Part shown: one piece after another, positions 16,524-23,731 of the stretch | Position numbering within the stretch: position 1 is the first letter of the stretch | Layout of the letters: the number at the start of each line of letters is the position of its first letter | Assembly (NCBI GenBank): GCA_014384555.1 | Contig: JACNFR010000048.1 | Location: 1-33,571, forward strand | Origin: Candidatus Nitrosopumilus sp. | GTDB taxonomy: Archaea > Thermoproteota > Nitrososphaeria > Nitrososphaerales > Nitrosopumilaceae | Length of the DNA: 33,571 bases | Direction of reading: 5' to 3' | Program-made: the position numbers and the translations under genes | Notes under the pieces: generated by a model | What the model was told of the DNA's origin: nothing | Database searches by the model: none | The model's input: the letters and a program-made list of their open reading frames with translations, nothing else

Positions 16524-16778
16524 TTATCCTTGAGAATAGTCACATTTTGGGCATTTTTTACCGATAATCCTAGAACCGCATTCCATGCATATTCCATCAC
16601 CCACAGCATTTGTAATGGATTGCCGTCTCTTTTGGACATATATTTTGATTAGGACATAGAACAGTATTCCAATTAAAGCAGAATAATGAAAGGGAACGTA
16701 TTGTGTAATTCCAAGAACTATAAGAAAAATACCTGCAATCAAGATTATATCTCGTCTTTCAAATTTCAATAAACCCAA
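16524..16778 (-). CDS. Small membrane protein with C-terminal zinc ribbon
   Basis: 84 aa from a TTG start. Two transmembrane helices (about 10-28 and 30-48) form a hairpin, then a basic stretch (QKRRQS). A C-terminal zinc ribbon follows with two CxxC pairs (CMEC and CPKC) separated by the short knuckle GSRIIGKK. The ribbon should face the cytoplasm given the positive residues next to the helix. A TATA-like TTTTTATGAATT lies about 17 to 28 bases upstream on this strand. Such membrane plus zinc-ribbon microproteins are frequent in Thaumarchaeota, and no role is established that I can name. It lies between the tRNA-Pro and the lamin-tail gene, all on the minus strand. Confidence 0.65.
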   Translation of the reverse strand: MGLLKFERRDIILIAGIFLIVLGITQYVPFHYSALIGILFYVLIKIYVQKRRQSITNAVGDGICMECGSRIIGKKCPKCDYSQG

Positions 16779-16848
16779 GAAACGGCATAATTCATAAAAA
16801 CATGCCGGAGCTCAGACTAAATTAGTTCATTTCATTTCAAAGTCATTT

Positions 16849-16881
16849 CTCTAACTCTTCCTCATTGCTCGGCAGTTAGAG
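16849..16881. repeat. 8-bp inverted repeat downstream of tRNA-Pro
   Basis: CTCTAACT (16849-16856) and AGTTAGAG (16874-16881) are perfect complements around a 17-base loop. It lies about 30 bases past the tRNA 3' end. It could be a hairpin in the tRNA trailer or a small RNA; nothing else supports either. Confidence 0.35.
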
Positions 16882-16909
16882 TAGGAGTAATTTGATAATA
16901 AGAAGATGG

Positions 16910-16983
16910 TGGGATCGGCGAAATTTGAATTCGCGACCTCTGCGTCCCAAACGCAGAATCATACCAAGCTAGACCACGATCCC
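16910..16983 (-). tRNA. tRNA-Pro (anticodon UGG)
   Basis: A 74-base cloverleaf on the minus strand. The acceptor stem is 7 bp (GGGATCG with CGATCCC) with discriminator A at 16910. The anticodon arm is CTGCG-TTTGGGA-CGCAG, giving anticodon TGG at the normal loop positions. The T arm is GCGAA-TTCAAAT-TTCGC. There is no intron and no encoded CCA. A TATA-like CTTAAATT at 17005-17012 (same strand) is centred about 25 bases upstream. The plus-strand open frame across it is an accidental upstream extension of the methionine aminopeptidase gene. Confidence 0.95.
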
Positions 16984-17004
16984 AGTAAAACCAGAAAATC
17001 GCCC

Positions 17005-17012
17005 AATTTAAG
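17005..17012 (-). promoter_or_regulatory. TATA-like box for tRNA-Pro
   Basis: CTTAAATT on the minus strand, about 25 bases before the first base of the mature tRNA. Confidence 0.4.
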
Positions 17013-17027
17013 CTTCACAGATAATCA

Positions 17028-17034
17028 TTTTAAA
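17028..17034 (+). promoter_or_regulatory. TATA-like box for methionine aminopeptidase
   Basis: TTTTAAA centred about 25 bases before GTG 17056. It lies within the longer open frame, so it supports the GTG start. Confidence 0.4.
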
Positions 17035-17055
17035 GGTAAAATCAGGATCGAAATC

Positions 17056-17952
17056 GTGCAAGCAGAGCAATACGTCAAAGCAGGAAAAATTGCTGCAGAA
17101 GTAAGAGAAATGGTTAGAGTGAAAGACTGGATAGGCAAATCAGTTTTTGAAATTTGTGAAGAAGTGGAAGGAGAGATTAAAAAAAGAGGTGCAAAATGCG
17201 CATTTCCAGTAAATGCAAGTATTAATGAAATTGCAGCACATTACACTGCAGAACCAAATGATCCCATCATAATCAAAGATACAGATTTAGTAAAAATTGA
17301 TCTTGGTGCACAGATTGACGGATACATTGCAGATACTGCAGTAACTGTTTGTTATGATGCACAATTCGACGGACTAGTTCAAGCTGCAGAAGAAGCATTA
17401 GCAAATGCAATGTCAATGATAAAAACAGGTGTCAAAGCCAGTGACATTGGACGGACTATTGAAACTACAATTAAAAAAATGGGATTCAAACCAATTGCAA
17501 ATCTTAGCGGCCATTCATTGGATCAATATACAATACATGCAGGAAAATCAATTCCAAATATTTGGTCAATTGGAGGATTTTCACTTTCAGAAAATTCTGC
17601 ATATGCATGTGAACCATTTGTAACAACTGAACAAGGAGGAGGGTTTGTCAGAAATGGACAGATAAAAAATATTTTTGCATTAAATTCACGAAAGAAAACA
17701 AAAAATGAAGAAGCAGACAGATTACTTGATTTTATTTGGGAAAACTGTAACATGTTGCCATTTGCATTAAGATGGCTAACAAAAGAATGGGAAGAAAAAC
17801 AAGCGCGAGAATTACTAGATTTCCTGGTAAAGAAAAAAGCAGTGCAAGCATATCCCGTTCTAATTGAAGTAAACGAGCAAAGAGTTGCACAAGCAGAGCA
17901 CACATTCATTCCAAATGAAACAGGAGTGACAGTGACAACTCGTGCTCAGTGA
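17056..17952 (+). CDS. map: Methionine aminopeptidase, type II
   Basis: Removes the initiator methionine from new proteins. From GTG 17056 the protein has 298 residues, the usual archaeal type II size. The pita-bread metal ligands are all in place: Asp82, Asp93 (KIDLGAQIDGYIADTAV), His153 (SGHSLDQY), Glu186 (YACEPF) and Glu281 (QAEHTF). The substrate-binding His62 sits in AAHYTA. The helical insert between His153 and Glu281 is the type II hallmark. The frame is open upstream to 16906, but that part overlaps the complement of tRNA-Pro and contains the likely TATA box, so it is not coding. A 37-aa zinc-ribbon gene follows after 22 bases. Confidence 0.93.
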   Translation: MQAEQYVKAGKIAAEVREMVRVKDWIGKSVFEICEEVEGEIKKRGAKCAFPVNASINEIAAHYTAEPNDPIIIKDTDLVKIDLGAQIDGYIADTAVTVCYDAQFDGLVQAAEEALANAMSMIKTGVKASDIGRTIETTIKKMGFKPIANLSGHSLDQYTIHAGKSIPNIWSIGGFSLSENSAYACEPFVTTEQGGGFVRNGQIKNIFALNSRKKTKNEEADRLLDFIWENCNMLPFALRWLTKEWEEKQARELLDFLVKKKAVQAYPVLIEVNEQRVAQAEHTFIPNETGVTVTTRAQ

Positions 17953-17974
17953 GCATAATAGAGGTTAGATAAAC

Positions 17975-18088
17975 TTGAGTGAAGAAGTCAGCCCATGTCC
18001 AAAATGCGGAGGATTGATGTTCAAAGAGCAGGGAGAAGGAGAAACATGGTTTTGTCCTTCCTGTAATGTCAAATACAAAACAGAATAG
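17975..18088 (+). CDS. 37-aa zinc-ribbon protein
   Basis: A TTG-started ORF right behind the methionine aminopeptidase gene, with GAGG at 17961-17964 about 10 bases before the start as a good Shine-Dalgarno-like site. The protein is a single zinc ribbon: Cys8-x2-Cys11 and Cys27-x2-Cys30, with the usual aromatic Trp-Phe before the second knuckle (TWFCPSC). It resembles the ribbon of RNA polymerase small subunits and TFS-like proteins, but is too short to assign. Its position suggests co-transcription with map. It is tail to tail with the 60-aa protein on the other strand, with seven bases between stops. Confidence 0.7.
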   Translation: MSEEVSPCPKCGGLMFKEQGEGETWFCPSCNVKYKTE

Positions 18089-18095
18089 TCTGTAA

Positions 18096-18278
18096 TTATT
18101 GCTCTATAGTTTCGCCAAAGATTTTTTCAATTCGTGTCAACCCATCACATGAATTACACTTTGATAATTCTGTAAACAGTACATCACCGTCATGGAATTT
18201 TCTTTTAGTTAAGGTGTTGCATTTTAGACATTGCTCCACAGTGTATGCAGTAGTAATTTTTTTCTTTGAGAATATCAT
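18096..18278 (-). CDS. 60-aa protein with two CxxC pairs
   Basis: A small basic protein with Cys17-x2-Cys20 and Cys41-x2-Cys44, likely one zinc site holding a beta-rich core; the ends are charged (FSKKKITT at the front, KIFGETIEQ at the back). The ATG overlaps the TGA of the upstream DUF1512-like gene by four bases (ATGA type), so the two are translationally coupled and very likely work together or at least are co-expressed. I do not recognise the family. Confidence 0.7.
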   Translation of the reverse strand: MIFSKKKITTAYTVEQCLKCNTLTKRKFHDGDVLFTELSKCNSCDGLTRIEKIFGETIEQ

Positions 18279-19405
18279 TGTGGAACTCCCGAAGTATTGC
18301 CAACACCAATAATTGCTACAGATTGCCCAGGACTAGTGTTTTCACGAATCATATCAAAGACTTGTGTGTGTACATCCTCGGCAGTATCAGCAATTTCTTT
18401 AGTCATCAAAGTAATTGCTTCCTTAACTGATTGTTTAATCACAACGGAGAATATTGGGATGTTTTTACTTGTGGCAATTGCCTCAATTTGAAATCTTTCA
18501 GTTCCAATACCTCCAATGGCAGCTCCAAATCCTTGGGCAGTTGTTGCCGAATCCTCACCCTCCATTTTTAGTGCAGCGTCAATCATAATTATTGCATCAA
18601 GTTTATTCTCCAAAGTAATTGTTTGTAGAGCATCTGCAGGTCTACCAACAGTAGATGCAGGGCCTTCAGCTTTTAAAAGAAATAACTTTCTATCTTCAAA
18701 GTCAATTTTTGAAAGAGATGTTTGGAATGCAACAGTTTCTTTTTCATGTTCTAACATCATTTTTCCAACAACCATTGGACCAATTCCATCACCAACAGGC
18801 TGGCCAGATATGAATGCAGGAACTGCTTCTCTCATAGCCTCTGCTTGCTCCATGATAAAGGGCAGAATCATTTGTAGAGGCAAGATTAGAGGATAGTTAT
18901 TTTGTTTTTTTGCAGTTAAGAACATGTGATTCATGATTTTGTAAATCATTTGCAGCGATGATGCAATCTCAAGCAAAGTTTGGATTTTACTTAATTCAAC
19001 ATCATTCATTTCTGGAGATAATGATTTTACATGTGCTCTAGTGTAATCTTCCCTAGACCTAACGGTATGATGGACTTTGTCAACAATCCCATTAGGATCC
19101 ATATCAACTGGCATGATTGTAAAATAATCTAAAAATTTATCAATTTTCTTCAAAGGATCATCTTTGACTTTGAGATTATTTTTAAGATAACCAATCAACT
19201 CAGTTTTAGATTCCCCTCTAAAACTGTCTAATTTTTTAAGTCCTTTTTTAATTTCTCGAGATGTAACAAAAAGCTGTATTTGTTGTCCATAAAATACAAA
19301 AAGAATTATCGGAAGAATCCAAACGATCATCATCAAAGGATTTGAATCATCACCCATCGAAAACAATTGATCTAAATCAAAATTTGTAAAATTCACTAGA
19401 ATCAA
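18275..19405 (-). CDS. DUF1512-like archaeal membrane-anchored protein
   Basis: 376 aa. One transmembrane helix near the N-terminus (about 24-42) is followed by a basic stretch (REIKKGLKKL), so the bulk is cytoplasmic. The main part has a helical region (about 60-190) and then an alpha/beta region with GDGIGPMVVGKMML, AEGPASTVGRPADAL, and a C-terminal GVGNTSGVPQ. The Gly-rich repeats look like nucleotide- or phosphate-binding loops but no standard Walker motif is present. I match it from memory to the archaeal family DUF1512, whose function is unknown to me. It is the first gene of a two-gene unit with the 60-aa CxxC protein and diverges from tbp. Confidence 0.65.
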   Translation of the reverse strand: MILVNFTNFDLDQLFSMGDDSNPLMMIVWILPIILFVFYGQQIQLFVTSREIKKGLKKLDSFRGESKTELIGYLKNNLKVKDDPLKKIDKFLDYFTIMPVDMDPNGIVDKVHHTVRSREDYTRAHVKSLSPEMNDVELSKIQTLLEIASSLQMIYKIMNHMFLTAKKQNNYPLILPLQMILPFIMEQAEAMREAVPAFISGQPVGDGIGPMVVGKMMLEHEKETVAFQTSLSKIDFEDRKLFLLKAEGPASTVGRPADALQTITLENKLDAIIMIDAALKMEGEDSATTAQGFGAAIGGIGTERFQIEAIATSKNIPIFSVVIKQSVKEAITLMTKEIADTAEDVHTQVFDMIRENTSPGQSVAIIGVGNTSGVPQ

Positions 19406-19506
19406 TACTTCTCAGAACCAAATTAAAGCATTCGTCCCAATTTCAAATGATACAACACGCATGAAAATGAAAAACAGGTTTTTTTAGACCAAATTACTGC
19501 GAGTGC

Positions 19507-19516
19507 TTTTATTATA
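19507..19516 (+). promoter_or_regulatory. TATA box of tbp
   Basis: TTTTATTATA centred about 28 bases before the ATG at 19540, fitting a leaderless or near-leaderless mRNA. TBP would bind at its own promoter. Confidence 0.5.
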
Positions 19517-19539
19517 GTTCAAATACAAAATAGCCGAAT

Positions 19540-20100
<561 letters not shown>

Positions 20101-20114
20101 CACTAGTCAAAATA

Positions 20115-20136
20115 TTTTTTAATAATTTTTAATTTT
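20115..20136 (+). terminator. T-run terminator after tbp
   Basis: Three T runs (six, five and four Ts) separated by AA pairs, starting 15 bases after the tbp stop. This is the usual archaeal termination signal on the plus strand. Confidence 0.45.
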
Positions 20137-20142
20137 GCACAA

Positions 20143-20472
20143 TTATTTAATTGGGCTACCCAAGGGAACATCTTCAGTGACAGTCAACCAAAATGGTTTG
20201 TCATCAACATCAGCTGCCAACAACATCGCATTTGATTCTACACCTGCCATTTTTTTAGGTTCAAGATTTGCAAGGACAATCACAGTTTTTCCTACAATTT
20301 CTTCAGGTTGGAAATATTGTGCACCACCAATTATTACATCACGTTGATCATCATTACCCAAATCAATTGTACCTTTGATGATTCTTGATTTTCCTTCAAT
20401 AGGTTCAGTTGCAATAATTTTTGCAACTCTAATATCCAACTTTGCAAAGTCATCATAAGATACGGTAGACAT
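20143..20472 (-). CDS. Stand-alone tRNA-binding OB-fold protein (MetRS C-terminal/EMAP-II type)
   Basis: A 109-aa single-domain protein: LDIRVAKIIATEPIEG (strand 1), IDLGNDDQRDVIIGG, QYFQPEEIVGKTVIVLANLEPKKMAGVESNAMLLAA, and the closing PLGSPIK. These are the conserved blocks of the tRNA_bind (Arc1p/EMAP-II/CsaA/MetRS-beta) OB fold, with the characteristic NLEPKKMAGVES-like turn. In many archaea this domain is either fused to methionyl-tRNA synthetase or encoded separately and acts in trans; here it is separate and metG is not in the window. It follows the 71-aa gene on the same strand with a 40-base gap and converges on tbp. Confidence 0.87.
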   Translation of the reverse strand: MSTVSYDDFAKLDIRVAKIIATEPIEGKSRIIKGTIDLGNDDQRDVIIGGAQYFQPEEIVGKTVIVLANLEPKKMAGVESNAMLLAADVDDKPFWLTVTEDVPLGSPIK

Positions 20473-20512
20473 GATGAATCTTATTTTCTCCCGTTAAAAT
20501 GAATTTCGAATG

Positions 20513-20728
20513 TCATTGTAAATCTTTTTTGTTAATTCCACTAGTTTCAATTTCATATCTTAAGGCAGCTGGAATTTCCATATACTTTTTGTTAACTAGT
20601 TCAACAATCTGATCTTCAGGAACATCAACTTTTTTCAATAGTTTGCCACGTTGATGTGCATATGCATTTTTCCAAAAGCCTGCACCGTCCAAGGTTTCAA
20701 TTTTTGGCATGTATTTTGTTGGTTTCAT
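20513..20728 (-). CDS. 71-aa conserved-looking hypothetical protein
   Basis: A small, mostly helical, basic protein (pI clearly high from 12 Lys). It has no cysteine pair and no membrane segment. A central segment KLLKKVDVPEDQIVELVNKKYMEIP looks like a helix-turn-helix of charged residues but I cannot name a family. The ATG at 20728 is preceded on the minus strand by the structured element at 20748-20826. It is probably co-transcribed with the tRNA-binding protein downstream. It could be a ribosome- or RNA-associated microprotein; that is only suggested by the neighbour. Confidence 0.6.
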   Translation of the reverse strand: MKPTKYMPKIETLDGAGFWKNAYAHQRGKLLKKVDVPEDQIVELVNKKYMEIPAALRYEIETSGINKKDLQ

Positions 20729-20747
20729 TTTATTTCAAAGTTTAATG

Positions 20748-20826
20748 GACTGTGACCGAAGAATGGCAAACGCCATTGGAACTGGAGTTAATGTTCCGGA
20801 TTTTAGGCATGTTACCGATCACAGTC
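20748..20826 (+). ncRNA. Possible structured RNA: three-way junction element
   Basis: A 79-base stretch closed by a perfect 8-bp stem, GACTGTGA (20748-20755) with TCACAGTC (20819-20826). Inside are two adjacent perfect hairpins: AATGGC-AAAC-GCCATT (20762-20777) and GGAAC-(10-base loop)-GTTCC (20778-20797), then a 21-base single strand. The stem can extend by a G-T and a T-A pair. It is not a tRNA: no T-loop and the arms are in the wrong order. It sits between the divergent 71-aa and SRPBCC genes, upstream of the SRPBCC TATA-like box, so it is more likely a separate small RNA or a DNA-level element than a riboswitch. The transcribed strand is unknown. Confidence 0.4.
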
Positions 20827-20848
20827 TACTTCAAACGCCGTAGGAATC

Positions 20849-20860
20849 TAATATATTTAA
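20849..20860 (+). promoter_or_regulatory. TATA-like box for the SRPBCC gene
   Basis: TAATATATTTAA centred about 29 bases before the ATG at 20884. It lies inside the longer open frame and so marks the shorter start as real. Confidence 0.5.
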
Positions 20861-20883
20861 TGCGGCACAAATGCTTGCAGGTT

Positions 20884-21300
20884 ATGGCTACAATACAGGT
20901 AGAGATAGAAATCAATGCAAGCATAGACAAAGTATGGGATATTGTCTCAGACATTGATAATGAGCCAAAGTTTTGGAAGGGAACAAAAGAAGTCAGAAAC
21001 ATCTCCAAAGAAGAAAACATCATCAAAAGAGAAGTCACAATAGCATTTAGAGATCAAAAATGCTTGCAAGAAGTCAAAATTTATCCCAAAGAAAAGATAG
21101 AGTCAAAATTTACCAAAGGAATCATTGACGGTGAAAAAATAGTTTCACTAGTCTCAAAAGATGAAAAAACCATACTTTCAACATATTGGGATATCAGATT
21201 AACTGGAATGATGGGTATGTTTACAGGCATGATCAAAAAACACATCAAAAGTGGAACAGAGCAGGCCATGCAAAGCATCAAAGAAGAAATTGAGAGATAG
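20884..21300 (+). CDS. SRPBCC (START/polyketide cyclase-like) ligand-binding protein
   Basis: 138 aa from ATG 20884. The family pattern is a first strand VEIEINASIDKVWDIVSDIDNEPKFW (helix after Asp-Lys-Val-Trp), then a curved sheet with KREVTIAFRDQKCLQEVKIYP and STYWDIRLTGMMG, and a long C-terminal helix (KKHIKSGTEQAMQSIKEEIER) that closes the hydrophobic cavity. Such proteins carry or modify lipids and other hydrophobic ligands. The frame is open for 44 more codons upstream, but the strong TATA-like box lies there. The glycosyltransferase starts five bases after its stop, so the pair is an operon; a lipid or isoprenoid substrate in common is inference. Confidence 0.8.
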   Translation: MATIQVEIEINASIDKVWDIVSDIDNEPKFWKGTKEVRNISKEENIIKREVTIAFRDQKCLQEVKIYPKEKIESKFTKGIIDGEKIVSLVSKDEKTILSTYWDIRLTGMMGMFTGMIKKHIKSGTEQAMQSIKEEIER

Positions 21301-21305
21301 ATTTC

Positions 21306-22514
21306 ATGGATTTAATCACAGACGTTTTTAATTATACTCTAGTTGCAATTTTAATTGGAATTTGCGGAGCATGGATATTTCTCATCAAATCAATGATTGA
21401 CTCTTTTAGATTAACACCATACTTGGATAAATTTGAAAATACATCAAAAACAAATCCCAAGGTTTCAATAATATTACCAGCAAGAAACGAAGAAGAATAT
21501 ATTGAAAAATGTTTAGATTCTCTAATTAACCAAGATTATGAAAATTATGAAATCATTGTAATTGATGATTCATCAGAGGACTCAACTGGAAAAATAATTT
21601 CAGAATATGCAAAAAAACATCCCAAAGTAATTCCAGTTTCAGCAAGACCAAAACCAGAAGGATGGATGGGAAAGAATTGGGCATGTATGGAAGGTTACAA
21701 AAAAGCAACAGGTGAATTGTTGTTATTTACAGATGCAGATACAAAACATGCTAAAAATGTCATTACCCTAGCAGTGACCCATTTGAACTCGTTTAATCTA
21801 GATGCATTATCTGCAATTCCAAAAATGCTAACATTTGATTTTTGGACAAACATTACACTACCAATGATTTCAACATTTTTACACACAAGATTTTCTGCAC
21901 TAAATGTTAACAACCCAAAAAAGAAAACAGGTTATTTTTTTGGGAGTTTCTTCATTTTGAAAAAAAAGACATATCAAGAAATTGGCATGCATGAAGGAGT
22001 AAAACACGAAATCATTGAAGATGGAGCACTAGGAAAAAAAGTAAAAGAATTAGGGTACAAAATGAAAATGGTACGAGGAGAGCATCTGATTGAGGCTGTT
22101 TGGGCACGAGATAAGAGCACTTTATGGAATGCCCTAAAGCGACTAATGGTACCACTGTATCTTCAAAGTGGAAAAATTGCAATCGGAATATTTTTTGCAA
22201 TTGTATTTTTGTTATTTGTACCATTTCCAATATTTGCAATATCAGCATCACTACCTGTTGAAACATTATCTACGAAACTACTTTGTGCAACATCAGCAAT
22301 TGCTTCAATTCTAATTTACATAGGTGCAGTAATTGAAGTGAAAATTGGATTAAAGTTGAAATTAAGATATGCTTTATTTGCACCCTTGGGAAGTCTCGTA
22401 GTTGTTTTAGGATTTTTGAGCGGACTATTACAGGCTAAAAGAACATCATCTGTAACATGGCGAGGAAGAAGTTATTCGATGAAAGATCATTCTCAAAGTT
22501 CAATTAGTGTATAG
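21306..22514 (+). CDS. Membrane glycosyltransferase, family 2
   Basis: 402 aa. An N-terminal transmembrane helix (about 10-30) is followed by a GT-A catalytic domain. VSIILPARNEEEYIEKCLDS (53-72) is the start of GT2 domains, with IDDSSEDST (86-94; Asp87-Asp88), the metal-binding DxD in FTDADT (Asp143, Asp145) and a late EDG (Glu239-Asp240) acid. C-terminal helices (about 293-312, 325-345, 358-376) anchor it. The overall shape is that of CrtQ/HpnB-type glycosyltransferases that act on isoprenoid lipids or carotenoids; the exact acceptor is not visible. It is five bases downstream of the SRPBCC gene and upstream of the HtrA protease on the same strand. Confidence 0.86.
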   Translation: MDLITDVFNYTLVAILIGICGAWIFLIKSMIDSFRLTPYLDKFENTSKTNPKVSIILPARNEEEYIEKCLDSLINQDYENYEIIVIDDSSEDSTGKIISEYAKKHPKVIPVSARPKPEGWMGKNWACMEGYKKATGELLLFTDADTKHAKNVITLAVTHLNSFNLDALSAIPKMLTFDFWTNITLPMISTFLHTRFSALNVNNPKKKTGYFFGSFFILKKKTYQEIGMHEGVKHEIIEDGALGKKVKELGYKMKMVRGEHLIEAVWARDKSTLWNALKRLMVPLYLQSGKIAIGIFFAIVFLLFVPFPIFAISASLPVETLSTKLLCATSAIASILIYIGAVIEVKIGLKLKLRYALFAPLGSLVVVLGFLSGLLQAKRTSSVTWRGRSYSMKDHSQSSISV

Positions 22515-22552
22515 CAAGCCTTTTAGATAGAAAATTAGGAATAAGAAATCTC

Positions 22553-23689
22553 ATGGACAAATCTGGAATGTTTGTAGGTGGGGCCATTGGAGCCGCAATG
22601 GTAATTATCATTGTTGCAGTATTGTTTGTCTATCCACCAGAATCATTAAAGCCAGAAATCAGTCCAACTAATAAACAACCAACAATTGTAGAAGCAACTC
22701 CATTATTTTCACATAGTTTGTCATTAATTGAAATTTTTGAAAAATCAGAACCAGGTGTTGTTAGAGTAAATGTTCAAAGAGGCGAATCAGAAGATGTCAT
22801 AGGCGGAGTAGGATCTGGTTTTGTCTTTGACAAAAAAGGACACATCATAACAAATGCCCATGTAGTAAAAGACGCAAACAAAGTAGTGGTTACATTTCTT
22901 GACGGTAGATCATATAATGCTGAAATTATTGGAGTGGATGAATACACAGATCTTGCAGTGATCAAAGTTAATGCAGATTTGATTTTATTGCATCCATTAT
23001 TTATCGGAGATTCTTCAAATCTCAAAGTCGGCGAAGATATTGCTGCAATTGGGAATCCATTTGGGTTGTCAGGTTCAATGACTTCAGGAATTGTCAGTCA
23101 ATTAGGCAGACTGTTACCATCAGGTTCAGGCTATTCTATTCCAGATGTAATTCAAACAGATGCTGCAATAAATCCAGGAAATTCTGGCGGACCATTACTT
23201 AACATGCGTGGAGAGATTGTCGGCATTAACACAGCAATACAATCAGCTACAGGAGAATTCACAGGAGTAGGATTTGCCATACCATCACAAACAGTAGCTA
23301 AAATCATTCCAACACTAGTAGAGGAAGGAGAATACAAGCACCCATGGATTGGAATTTCAGGTAGAGATATTGATCCAGACATGGCAAATGTTCTGAATCT
23401 AAAAGACGCAATAGGATTTCTCGTAATTACAGTAGTTGAAGGTAGCCCAGCATTTGATGCAGGATTGATTGGTTCAGATAAAACCATCGAAGTTGATGGA
23501 GTGAATTATCCAATGGGCGGAGACATCATTTTGGCAGTGGATGGGATTGAAGTTAGAAAGATTGATGATATTTTGGTTCATCTCCAGAGAGCAAAATCAG
23601 TAGGAGATGAAATGATTCTAGAAGTGTTAAGAGATGGAAGGACGACAAACCTCACGATCATACTTCAAGAAAGACCAAACGGAAATTAA
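22553..23689 (+). CDS. HtrA/DegP-like serine protease with PDZ domain
   Basis: 378 aa. One N-terminal transmembrane helix (about 7-28) anchors it, with the rest outside the cell. The trypsin-like domain has an intact triad: His103 (TNAHVV), Asp133 (YTDLAV) and Ser211 (GNSGGP). Residues about 268-375 form a PDZ domain (WIGISGRDI, VVEGSPAFDAGL, GGDIILAVDGIEV). HtrA proteases degrade or refold damaged surface proteins. The layout equals bacterial DegS/HtrA with one PDZ. The ATG at 22553 has a TATA-like CCTTTTAGAT about 30 bases upstream. Given the large secreted proteins in this window, extracytoplasmic quality control is a sensible role. Confidence 0.94.
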   Translation: MDKSGMFVGGAIGAAMVIIIVAVLFVYPPESLKPEISPTNKQPTIVEATPLFSHSLSLIEIFEKSEPGVVRVNVQRGESEDVIGGVGSGFVFDKKGHIITNAHVVKDANKVVVTFLDGRSYNAEIIGVDEYTDLAVIKVNADLILLHPLFIGDSSNLKVGEDIAAIGNPFGLSGSMTSGIVSQLGRLLPSGSGYSIPDVIQTDAAINPGNSGGPLLNMRGEIVGINTAIQSATGEFTGVGFAIPSQTVAKIIPTLVEEGEYKHPWIGISGRDIDPDMANVLNLKDAIGFLVITVVEGSPAFDAGLIGSDKTIEVDGVNYPMGGDIILAVDGIEVRKIDDILVHLQRAKSVGDEMILEVLRDGRTTNLTIILQERPNGN

Positions 23690-23700
23690 TTCAATACAAG

Positions 23701-23710
23701 CATAAATACT
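23701..23710 (+). promoter_or_regulatory. TATA-like box for cofG
   Basis: CATAAATACT centred about 26 bases before the TTG start at 23732. It supports both the unusual start codon and a promoter for cofG-cofH. Confidence 0.45.
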
Positions 23711-23731
23711 TCCTAACAAGAAATTCTTCTG

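Noticed and set aside
16906-17055. 50 extra codons at the front of methionine aminopeptidase
   Set aside because: They read through the complement of tRNA-Pro and across a TATA-like box; the GTG at 17056 gives the family's normal length and N-terminus.
20748-20826. tRNA gene or tRNA pseudogene at the folded element
   Set aside because: On either strand the arms are in the wrong order, there is no GTTCRANNC T-loop and no anticodon arm of the right size.
20752-20883. 44 extra codons before the SRPBCC protein
   Set aside because: They run through the folded element and the strong TATA-like box; the domain begins naturally at ATG 20884.
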